The position numbers were made by a program, and so were the translations under genes. From contig DRLX01000482.1 of the NCBI GenBank assembly GCA_011322715.1, positions 1 through 6,114 of the forward strand: a DNA stretch of 6,114 nucleotides, read 5' to 3'. Position 1 is the stretch's first letter. Every line of letters starts with the position of its first letter. Under the pieces are notes generated by a model. The model was not told where the DNA came from. It worked only from the letters and a program-made list of their open reading frames with translations, and ran no database searches. The DNA comes from Desulfobulbaceae bacterium. GTDB taxonomy: Bacteria > Desulfobacterota > Desulfobulbia > Desulfobulbales > Desulfobulbaceae. Of the stretch, positions 1 to 5,247 are shown piece after piece.

Positions 1-30
1 CTCCAAGTTGAAGTTGTTTAATGTAAGCCG

Positions 31-76
31 GACAATGAAACAGAATTTTCTGATCAATCAGATAAATTTCATTGTC
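31..76. repeat. Nested inverted repeat (stem-loop)
   Basis: GACAATGAAA at 31-40 is the exact reverse complement of TTTCATTGTC at 67-76, giving a 10-bp outer stem. Inside it, TCTGA at 49-53 pairs with TCAGA at 58-62 around a UCAA tetraloop. No run of T follows on either strand, so it does not read as an intrinsic terminator. It could be an RNA structure, a protein-binding palindrome or a remnant of a mobile element. The pairing is directly visible; any function is unknown. Confidence 0.6.
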
Positions 77-100
77 AATTGCAGCTGTTCCATGAAAGTC

Positions 101-120
101 AAGTATTGAAACTGATACTT
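101..120. repeat. Short inverted repeat
   Basis: AAGTAT (101-106) and ATACTT (115-120) are exact reverse complements separated by 8 bases. A second AT-rich pair, GTATA at 139-143 and TATAC at 152-156, lies just downstream. Both are short and AT-rich, so chance is a real alternative. Confidence 0.35.
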
Positions 121-205
121 TCTCTGATTGTATTGAGAGTATAATATAAAATATACATAGATGATCAATCGAATCTTTGCAAGAAATTTACTTGCCTTTC
201 AGTGC

Positions 206-239
206 TTTTTCCGGAAACAGGACCCGGATGTGGGAAAAA
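206..239. repeat. Overlapping, mutually exclusive inverted repeats
   Basis: Three pairings share the same bases. TTTTTCC (206-212) pairs with GGAAAAA (233-239). TCCGG (210-214) pairs with CCGGA (224-228). TTTCCGGAAA (208-217) is a perfect 10-bp palindrome on its own. They cannot all form at once. I could not match the surrounding sequence to a riboswitch class I know. Confidence 0.4.
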
Positions 240-413
240 TTGGTAGACAATTGCCGAGCAAAGGACCAATACGGAGATAACATTGTATTTTAATTCTCTT
301 ATTGCATAAGGTAGTTCTATTCTTCTGGAAAGCATTCAGCAGAGATTGCTGCAAATGAAGCGCCGGTCTTGACAGTGATGAACAGCGGAATTATTGTGCA
401 GAAGGAATCGGAC

Positions 414-432
414 CGGCCGGGTTGGTCGGCCG
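414..432 (+). repeat. GC-rich hairpin in the region upstream of fmdB
   Basis: CGGCCG at 414-419 and 427-432 can form a 6-bp stem around a 7-base loop, about 105 bases before the fmdB start. No T tract follows (the next bases are TACCTGAAAA), so termination by this hairpin is unlikely. CGGCCG is its own reverse complement, so two copies in a GC-rich patch may be coincidence. Confidence 0.35.
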
Positions 433-536
433 TACCTGAAAAATATAGATGTTCTTCTCTTTGGTTGTACAATTTTACCTTACGGTAGATGAACGTATCG
501 ACTTTATTATATATTTTACATTTTTGAGAGTGTACC

Positions 537-854
537 ATGCCTGTTTATGAATATGAATGCCCGGAGTGCGAGAAAGTTTTTGAAGTGCAGCAAAAGATGA
601 CCGATACACCTCTTTCCACATGCCCGGAATGCGGCGGCCCTGTGAAGAAACTCATTTCACGGAGTTCTTTCCATTTGAAAGGAGGTGGCTGGTATGCCGA
701 TGGGTATAGTGGCTCATCGGCTAATAACGGCAACGGCAAAAAAACGCCTGCCAAGGAAAGCACGCCCAAAAAAACTTCCGCGCCTCCCTGTCAAGGCGGC
801 GACAGCCCCTGTAAAAGTTGTCCGGCGGCATCTTCAGCTTCCGCCTCTTCATAA
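537..854 (+). CDS. FmdB family zinc-ribbon protein
   Basis: A 105-residue protein matching the FmdB/putative regulatory protein family in its conserved N-terminal half. It opens MPVYEYEC and has two cysteine knuckles, C8-x2-C11 and C29-x2-C32, that should bind one zinc ion. The family hallmark SSFHLKGGGWYADGY follows at about residues 43-57. The C-terminal half (about 58-105) is low-complexity, rich in Asn, Gly, Lys, Pro and Ser, and probably disordered; it carries three more cysteines (85, 92, 95). The role of these proteins is poorly defined: the name comes from a proposed regulator in a formamidase/amidase operon, and no DNA target is implied here. The ATG at 537 is supported by a GAGAG ribosome-binding site at 526-530. 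The gene stands alone, converging on queA with a 118-bp gap. Confidence 0.9.
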   Translation: MPVYEYECPECEKVFEVQQKMTDTPLSTCPECGGPVKKLISRSSFHLKGGGWYADGYSGSSANNGNGKKTPAKESTPKKTSAPPCQGGDSPCKSCPAASSASASS

Positions 855-972
855 GGGAGTCATAAATTCTTTCAGGTAACTTGTTGTCTCCAAGGGCAAG
901 AAAATATCGTAGAAGCTGCTGAAGTCGCGATGTATAAGCCACGGAATTCGCGCCAACCGCCTACCTGTATAT

Positions 973-2073
973 TTATTGTTTGCGGATAATTGCCATGGCA
1001 TCGCCGTAGCTGAAGAAGCGGTAGCCTTTCCGTATTGCTTCCCGGTAACTTGCCAGCAACCGCTTTCTGCCGGTCAGGGCGGCAACGAGAAACATGAGTG
1101 AGGACTGCGGTAGATGGAAGTTGGTGATCAGGTTGTCAATTACCTGAAACTGAAACCCGGGGTAGATAAAAAGGCCGCAAGGCGTACAGGTCGGTTGTAC
1201 CTCACCCCGGCTGTCGGCGGCAAATTCCAGGGTTCGAACAGTGGTGGTGCCTACCGCCCATATTCTTCTGTCTTCTTTTTTTGCCCGGTTGATTACTGCA
1301 GCGGTTTGCGGAGATACCTCGACAAATTCCTTGTGAATTTTGTGTTTGGTAATGTCCCTGCAACGTACCGGAGCAAAGGTTCCATACCCGACATGGAGTG
1401 TTACATTGCAGGTTTCCACCCCCAGGCTATTTATGGCGCAGAGCAGGTCGTCGCTGAAATGGAGGCCGGCGGTCGGAGCAGCCACTGACCCGGTTGCCCC
1501 GGCATAACGGGTTTGGTAACGGCGGGTATCTTTGGGCGTACTGCCGTTTGGCCGCCGAATATACGGCGGCAGAGGGATTTGCCCGCACCGGTGCAGGAGA
1601 TCATCCAGGCAGTCACCCGGCCCAAGTCGATAGCGGAATTCGACTTCAACTTTGCCGTCCTCGCGGAGCTTGAGAACCGTTGCCCGGATATCATCATGGA
1701 AGTGCAGGGTTGCTCCTTCCTTGGGTCGTTTTGAACTTTTGATCAGTGCCGGTACCTGTGCCGTTCGCCACAGTTTTTCCCCAATCTTTCGGGCGTTGCC
1801 CGGATATTTAAGCAGCAGCATCTCCACCCGGCCGCCGGTTTCCTTGCGGCCCTGCAATCGTGCGGGAAAGACCCTGGTGTCGTTGCGAACCAGGAGGTCG
1901 CCTGGCCGCAGATAGTCAAGGATGGAGGTAAAGCGGGTGTGAACAGGCGTGTCCCCGGCCCTGTCCAGCACCATCAGGCGGGACTGGTCGCGGCGCTGTG
2001 CAGGTTCCTGGGCAATACTCTCCTCCGGAAGCTCAAAGTCATAGGCTGTCAGCTGCAGGTCTTCGTTAATCAT
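973..2073 (-). CDS. queA: S-adenosylmethionine:tRNA ribosyltransferase-isomerase QueA
   Basis: QueA transfers and isomerises the ribose of S-adenosylmethionine onto 7-aminomethyl-7-deazaguanine (preQ1) at the tRNA wobble position, giving epoxyqueuosine in the cytoplasmic queuosine pathway. At 366 residues it has the expected family length (about 350). Family blocks appear in order: VRNDTRVFPARL (62-73), QIPLPPYI (165-172), YQTRYA (186-191), GSVAAPTAGLHF (195-206), TLHVGYGTFAPV (225-236), WAVGTTTVRTLE (272-283), LITNFHLPQSSL (315-326) and FFSYGDAM (353-360). It looks intact. The ATG (complement of 2071-2073) gives the normal N-terminus just before the conserved ELPEESIAQEP block, but I see no good Shine-Dalgarno sequence ahead of it. 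No other queuosine gene is in the window; the gene is transcribed away from the mqn-mob unit. Confidence 0.97.
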   Translation of the reverse strand: MINEDLQLTAYDFELPEESIAQEPAQRRDQSRLMVLDRAGDTPVHTRFTSILDYLRPGDLLVRNDTRVFPARLQGRKETGGRVEMLLLKYPGNARKIGEKLWRTAQVPALIKSSKRPKEGATLHFHDDIRATVLKLREDGKVEVEFRYRLGPGDCLDDLLHRCGQIPLPPYIRRPNGSTPKDTRRYQTRYAGATGSVAAPTAGLHFSDDLLCAINSLGVETCNVTLHVGYGTFAPVRCRDITKHKIHKEFVEVSPQTAAVINRAKKEDRRIWAVGTTTVRTLEFAADSRGEVQPTCTPCGLFIYPGFQFQVIDNLITNFHLPQSSLMFLVAALTGRKRLLASYREAIRKGYRFFSYGDAMAIIRKQ

Positions 2074-2234
2074 CTATTGTGGGTATGATCTGAAAATATG
2101 GTCCAGGTATACTGATTACTCCATACGCTGGATTCGAAAAAATATGTTTCGGCGATACATACACTACTGTACAATGAGGTCAAGGGGTATTCCCTTTAGA
2201 GTTATTGCCCCAAACACATTCGCCGTGCTAAGGA

Positions 2235-2242
2235 TTCCTGAT
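2235..2242. repeat. Left copy of the 8-bp flanking direct repeat
   Basis: TTCCTGAT directly precedes the left terminal inverted repeat. An identical copy directly follows the right terminal repeat. The match ends at 8 bp in both directions, which fits a target-site duplication. Confidence 0.6.
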
Positions 2243-2405
2243 CCTGATTACCATCAATCCTCAGAAACAAGGGATACCATCGCTTGGTGGGATTGAACAA
2301 AGAGAACCTCTCTACGTAACAGATGAATTTTATGTCAAATCAAGTGGTGGATGCCGAGCGATGGTATCCCTGATACGGCTTTGCTGAGCTTCGGTGGTAA
2401 TCAGG
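2243..2405. mobile_element. Probable miniature inverted-repeat transposable element (MITE)
   Basis: The ends are perfect 11-bp inverted repeats, CCTGATTACCA (2243-2253) and TGGTAATCAGG (2395-2405). Further inside is a perfect 14-bp pair, GGGATACCATCGCT (2271-2284) and AGCGATGGTATCCC (2357-2370), and between the two pairs a short CTCA (2260-2263)/TGAG (2385-2388) match. Together these make imperfect arms of about 42 and 49 bp around a 72-bp centre. TTCCTGAT abuts both ends exactly (2235-2242 and 2406-2413), as an 8-bp target-site duplication would. There is no transposase gene, so if mobile it is non-autonomous. I cannot assign an insertion-sequence family; several families make 8-bp duplications. 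One caution is that the flanking repeat and the terminal repeat share CCTGAT. The element ends about 63 bp before mqnB. Confidence 0.65.
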
Positions 2406-2413
2406 TTCCTGAT
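2406..2413. repeat. Right copy of the 8-bp flanking direct repeat
   Basis: TTCCTGAT directly follows the right terminal inverted repeat and is identical to 2235-2242. Together with the end of the element it also forms a small palindrome, AATCAGG-TT-CCTGATT (2399-2414), so an alternative reading is a local hairpin rather than a duplication. Confidence 0.55.
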
Positions 2414-2468
2414 TGCAATAGTAGACGCGTTGCAGAAGGGGCTCATTTCTTCAACTCCTTGAATTATA

Positions 2469-3140
2469 GTGTTTCTCATCGTTGCTGCCACAGAAATGGA
2501 AATGCGGGCCTTCCGGAAGACTGTTTCCGGTTCTCTGTCCTGGGAACCGCTAATCTCCGGTATTGGGCCGGTTGAAACCGCATTTTCCTTGACTTCCCGT
2601 CTTGAACGGGGAAGGAGTGGTTTGCAGGGGGTGCTTACTTTCGGCATTGCCGGGGCCTACCACCGAACCGGAGGCGATGGTGCGGACATGTTGGATATCT
2701 GTCTGGCGTCAGAGGAGATTCTTGCCGATATGGGAATATGTTACTCCTGCGGAATTGAGCATTTTTCAGCTCCTGAGCTTGGCGTTCGCAACCGTTTTTC
2801 CCTGGATCAAAAATTGCTGCAGGACGCCGCAAACCTGCTCGCACTGAAAGGAATAACCTTTCATCAGGGGCGTTTTCTCACCGTCAGCTGTGTGTCGGGA
2901 ACACGGAAAAGAGGTGATATGCTGGCCGACCGATTTGACGGCCTTTGCGAGAATATGGAAGGCGCGGCCGTGGCCAGGGTCTGTCAGGCGTTTCGACTGC
3001 CATGTCTTGAAATCCGTTGCATAAGCAATTTTGTCGAGGATCGCGATACCGGCCGCTGGCAATTGAAAGAGGCTTGTACAAAGGTGGGAGCAACGGCAGC
3101 CCTTGTCGCCGGCCACCTGATGGAAACTCAAAACCCCTGA
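2469..3140 (+). CDS. mqnB: Futalosine hydrolase MqnB
   Basis: MqnB hydrolyses futalosine to dehypoxanthine futalosine, releasing hypoxanthine, in the futalosine route to menaquinone; it is cytoplasmic. The 223-residue protein belongs to the nucleoside phosphorylase/nucleosidase superfamily. It shows IVAATEMEM (4-12), GIGPVETAFSL (31-41), FGIAGAY (58-64), the ENMEGAAVA ligand-binding motif (161-169) and the MqnB-type ISNFVEDRDTGRW (185-197), which supplies the conserved acidic region of the active site. The start is GTG at 2469: an in-frame stop at 2460-2462 leaves no room for an earlier ATG, GTG or TTG, and the family begins at this point. No clear Shine-Dalgarno sequence precedes it. It is the first gene of a unit with mqnD and mobBA. 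The last codons and the TGA stop (3138-3140) lie at the edge of and within the heptamer repeat, so the final residues may derive from that repeat. Confidence 0.93.
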   Translation: MFLIVAATEMEMRAFRKTVSGSLSWEPLISGIGPVETAFSLTSRLERGRSGLQGVLTFGIAGAYHRTGGDGADMLDICLASEEILADMGICYSCGIEHFSAPELGVRNRFSLDQKLLQDAANLLALKGITFHQGRFLTVSCVSGTRKRGDMLADRFDGLCENMEGAAVARVCQAFRLPCLEIRCISNFVEDRDTGRWQLKEACTKVGATAALVAGHLMETQNP

Positions 3141-3190
3141 ACCTTGAACCAAAACTTTTGAACTCCGAACCCGAAACCTTGAACCCTGAA
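3135..3190. repeat. Tandem heptanucleotide repeat, consensus CCYTGAA
   Basis: Eight consecutive 7-bp units are in register: CCCTGAA, CCTTGAA, CCAAAAC, TTTTGAA, CTCCGAA, CCCGAAA, CCTTGAA, CCCTGAA. Three bases per codon and seven per unit give a 7-residue peptide period when translated (LNLEPKL, LNSEPET, LNPEPLS); the reverse strand would read as an FRVQGSG-like string. From memory, similar strings appear at the ends of many predicted proteins from Desulfobacterota and some other anaerobes. Here the array sits exactly on the mqnB/mqnD junction and contains the mqnB stop codon and candidate mqnD starts. Confidence 0.75.
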
Positions 3191-4018
3191 CCGCTCTCCA
3201 TTGGTTTTTCGCCCTGCCCAAATGATACCTATATCTTTTATGCCCTGGTGCATGGCCTGATTCCCCTTCATACTATTGCCTTTACAGAACCGATGTCGGC
3301 TGATGTGGAGCAGCTCAATCGTTGGGCCATGCAGGGGCGTCTTGATGTGACCAAACTCTCTTTTCACGCCCTTGGCCATCTGCTGGATGACTATGTGATG
3401 CTCACGGCCGGAGCCGCCCTGGGTCGGGGATGTGGGCCTCTTTTGGTCAGTGCTGATGCTTCCTTCCGGGTCGATGATAAGAGTTGTATTGCCATTCCTG
3501 GAACCTATACCACCGCAGCCCTGTTGCTGCGGCTTTTTGCGCCTGAGGTGACCCGAACCGTGGTCATGCGTTTTGACGAAATCATGGAAGCCGTGCAAAA
3601 CGGGACGGTTGACGGCGGCGTCATTATCCATGAAGGGCGATTTACCTACCAGGATCTGGGCCTTTTCTGCCTGCAGGATCTGGGCCTCTGGTGGGAGGAG
3701 GAAACCGGGTTCCCTATTCCACTTGGTTGCATTGGTGTGCGTGCATCATTGTCGGTTCAGGTGCAGAGGGCAATCAACCAGGGGATTAAAAAAAGCCTGC
3801 AATGGATACGGAGCCATCCCGGCCGAGGCGGGGAATATATCAGGGGACATGCCCGGGAGCTTGATGACCAGGTGCTGGCAAGCCATATTGATTTGTACGT
3901 GAATGATTTTTCCGAACAGTTGGGAGAAGAGGGCATTGGCGCCGTCCAGGAACTGTTGCGCCGGGGGCGAATGCAGGGGCTCTTTCCGAAAAGTGGGAAA
4001 TTAAGGTGGGTTTCGTGA
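3179..4018 (+). CDS. mqnD: 1,4-dihydroxy-6-naphthoate synthase MqnD
   Basis: MqnD converts cyclic dehypoxanthine futalosine to 1,4-dihydroxy-6-naphthoate, a late ring-forming step of the futalosine menaquinone pathway. From the TTG at 3179 it is 279 residues, normal for the family. It has a periplasmic-binding-protein-like fold but no signal peptide. Conserved blocks: LSIGFSPCPNDTYIFYALVHG beginning at residue 6, TKLSFHA (58-64), GRGCGPL (82-88), and IIHEGRFTY, whose His-151 corresponds to the proposed catalytic histidine. The start is uncertain. In-frame candidates are TTG 3179, TTG 3158, CTG 3137 (overlapping the mqnB stop as CTGA) and ATG 3017. The ATG would add 54 non-family residues and overlap mqnB by 124 bases, so I disfavour it. 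No purine-rich ribosome-binding site precedes the TTG codons, which suggests translational coupling to mqnB. The gene ends in a GTGA overlap with mobBA. Confidence 0.92.
   Translation: MNPEPLSIGFSPCPNDTYIFYALVHGLIPLHTIAFTEPMSADVEQLNRWAMQGRLDVTKLSFHALGHLLDDYVMLTAGAALGRGCGPLLVSADASFRVDDKSCIAIPGTYTTAALLLRLFAPEVTRTVVMRFDEIMEAVQNGTVDGGVIIHEGRFTYQDLGLFCLQDLGLWWEEETGFPIPLGCIGVRASLSVQVQRAINQGIKKSLQWIRSHPGRGGEYIRGHARELDDQVLASHIDLYVNDFSEQLGEEGIGAVQELLRRGRMQGLFPKSGKLRWVS
4004..4009 (+). promoter_or_regulatory. Ribosome-binding site deciding the mobBA start
   Basis: AGGTGG lies 5 bases before the GTG at 4015, inside the end of mqnD. It favours 4015 over the alternative in-frame GTG at 4006, which overlaps this site and has only a weak GGGA upstream. 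Confidence 0.55.
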
Positions 4019-5067
4019 GAAAAATCTCTGTGCCAAATGATTATTTACCCATCATAGGTCTCTGCGGCAGCAGCGGCGCCGGCAAGACCACCTTGCTTGA
4101 GGCCTTGATCCCGAAATTTATCAAGCTTGGCCTGCGGGTGGTCGTGGTCAAGCATGGGGCCCATCGTGTTGTCGTTGATGCCCCGGGCAAGGACAGTGAT
4201 CGTTTTTTTCAGGCCGGTGCCGATGTGGCCCTGTTCGGCGAGGAATTTTTTCTCCGGAGGCATGATACCGACGGGTTTTCTTTTTTCCTCCGTCGGCTCT
4301 GCGCCCATTATGACCTGGTTCTGGTCGAAGGGCATGCCTCCACGCCGGTGGACAAGATCTGGCTGCTCGGTAAAGGCCATACCCGGCCTCCGGAAAATGC
4401 CGGCACTGTTCTTCATATAATAGAACCTTCGCAACGGCGGGTGGAGGCGGTTTATGACTGGATAGCGGACCGGCTTGCCCTCCAATGCCGGCAGGTTCCA
4501 ATCTATGGCTGCCTGTTGATCGGCGGTAAGAGCAGTCGCATGGGGCGGCCCAAGCATCTTATCGATCAGGATGGCCTGACCTGGCTTGAAGACGCAGTTG
4601 CCAAGCTAGAACCCCATGTCGATCAGGTGGTGCTTTCGGGTAAGGGTGAGGTCCCTTCTTCTCTTACTCGTCTTGTTCGGGTACCGGACGTCCCCGATCT
4701 TGCCGGCCCCCTTGCCGGATTGCTGTCGGTCCTGCGCTGGCAGCCCGCCGTCTCCTGGCTCATGGTGGCCTGCGATCAGCCTGCCATTGATCCACGCGCC
4801 TTTTCCTGGCTGAAATCCCGGCGTAAACCGGGCATCAGAGCGATCCTGCCGGACCTGCGTGGTGACGGCAGGGTGGAACCTTTGCTGGCCTGGTATGATT
4901 TTCGTTGTCGCCCTCTTGTGGAACAATTGGCCGCTGAGGGCTGTCTGCGTCCCGGTGGCCTGGTCGGCGGTCCCGGTATTCTCACACCGCAGCCTCCTGC
5001 CGATCTGCGTGGGTCCTGGCGCAATGTCAACACGCCGGATGAACTGAAATCCTTGATGGCGTCGTAA
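4015..5067 (+). CDS. mobBA: MobB-MobA fusion, molybdenum cofactor guanylyltransferase
   Basis: The fusion attaches GMP to molybdopterin (MobA activity), making the guanine dinucleotide cofactor of DMSO-reductase-family enzymes; the MobB part is a GTP-binding partner. From GTG 4015 it has 350 residues. The N-terminal MobB domain (about 12-160) has the P-loop GSSGAGKT (18-25), DRFFQAGADVALFG (about 62-75) and LVLVEGH (101-107). The C-terminal MobA domain (about 163-350) has the nucleotide-binding signature LIGGKSSRMG (168-177), DLAGPLAGLL (228-237), the metal-binding aspartate in ACDQP (252-256) and NVNTPDEL (337-344). Both halves look complete. MobA variants usually read ACDMP and have Asp in the GxDK position; here these are ACDQP and GRPK. 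The start overlaps the mqnD stop as GTGA, so the gene is almost certainly co-transcribed with mqnBD. GTG 4006 (353 residues) is the alternative start. Confidence 0.93.
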   Translation: MRKISVPNDYLPIIGLCGSSGAGKTTLLEALIPKFIKLGLRVVVVKHGAHRVVVDAPGKDSDRFFQAGADVALFGEEFFLRRHDTDGFSFFLRRLCAHYDLVLVEGHASTPVDKIWLLGKGHTRPPENAGTVLHIIEPSQRRVEAVYDWIADRLALQCRQVPIYGCLLIGGKSSRMGRPKHLIDQDGLTWLEDAVAKLEPHVDQVVLSGKGEVPSSLTRLVRVPDVPDLAGPLAGLLSVLRWQPAVSWLMVACDQPAIDPRAFSWLKSRRKPGIRAILPDLRGDGRVEPLLAWYDFRCRPLVEQLAAEGCLRPGGLVGGPGILTPQPPADLRGSWRNVNTPDELKSLMAS

Positions 5068-5247
5068 AAACAGAGATCTCCTGCGTCGTGTGTCCCGGAG
5101 TGACTCACAACATACTACCTGTTTAGTTGAGACCCGCCCCGGAACACTACTCCTCGGAGTCTTCGCTTACCTGTACATCTATGTTTTTACTTAGCCATCC
5201 TTACGGAAAATAAAAAAATCGGACCGACTTGACAAGAGGACAATGGT
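5068..5247. other. Intergenic region downstream of mobBA
   Basis: This 180-bp gap has no gene. It contains several small palindromes: GAGATCTC (5073-5080), an imperfect stem GTG-GTC with GAC-CAC (5088-5108), ACTCC-TC-GGAGT (5149-5160) and TCGG-A-CCGA (5219-5227). None is followed by a T run on the plus strand, so I call no terminator for the mqn-mob unit. An A-rich stretch (5207-5218) precedes the next gene. No convincing promoter pair was found. Confidence 0.5.
5234..5240 (+). promoter_or_regulatory. Ribosome-binding site of the receiver-domain gene
   Basis: AAGAGGA ends 7 bases before the ATG at 5248, a standard Shine-Dalgarno spacing that supports that start. An earlier ATG at 5243 meets a stop after two codons. 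Confidence 0.7.

Larger units (their letters stand above)
1..536. other. AT-rich intergenic region without a convincing gene
   Basis: No reading frame here resembles a known protein. The left edge may hold the last codons of an upstream gene: one frame stops at 19-21 and another is open from 2 to 109, but neither is recognisable. The stretch is richer in A and T than the rest of the window up to about 340. It carries several inverted repeats, listed separately where strong. A TATAAT hexamer lies at 140-145 without a credible -35 partner. The 73-codon frame on the minus strand (538-317) has no family resemblance, so I do not call it. The region is probably a leader or an intergenic spacer, possibly with decayed sequence. 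Confidence 0.6.
2074..2468. other. Divergent intergenic region between queA and mqnB
   Basis: This 395-bp gap should contain the promoters of both flanking genes, but I could not identify a clear -35/-10 pair on either strand. On the minus strand a TTGACC hexamer (2183-2178) lies upstream of queA but lacks a good -10 at 16-18 bases. The right half is mostly occupied by the 163-bp inverted-repeat element described separately. A 5-bp hairpin, AAGGG (2182-2186) with CCCTT (2192-2196), is also present. I see no coding sequence. Confidence 0.6.

Noticed and set aside
51..59. TGATCAATC direct repeat with 162-170
   Set aside because: Nine AT-rich bases matching at 111-base spacing is not significant, and the flanks do not match.
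241..255. Sigma-54-like TGG...TTGCC
   Set aside because: The GG to GC spacing is 9 rather than the required 10 bases.
406..415. AATCGGACCG shared with 5217-5226, possibly a common operator
   Set aside because: Exact 10-base matches are expected by chance in a window of this size, and the surrounding bases differ.
317..538. 73-codon minus-strand frame upstream of fmdB
   Set aside because: It has no recognisable motif, and its start overlaps the fmdB start. It crosses the 414-432 hairpin and has no evident ribosome-binding site.
855..972. Possible bidirectional terminator between fmdB and queA
   Set aside because: Only weak pairings were found, such as CGCGA/TCGCG with a long loop, and no T tract follows on either strand.
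2330..2647. 105-codon minus-strand frame across the element and the mqnB start
   Set aside because: It has no transposase or other motif and is antisense to the conserved mqnB N-terminus.
3017..3178. N-terminal extension of mqnD from ATG 3017
   Set aside because: The extra 54 residues are the mqnB coding sequence read out of frame, followed by the repeat. MqnD homology begins only at about 3194.
5229..5234. Perfect TTGACA hexamer before the receiver-domain gene
   Set aside because: It lies next to the ribosome-binding site 14 bases before the ATG, and no -10 follows at 16-18 bases. A promoter there would start within the gene.
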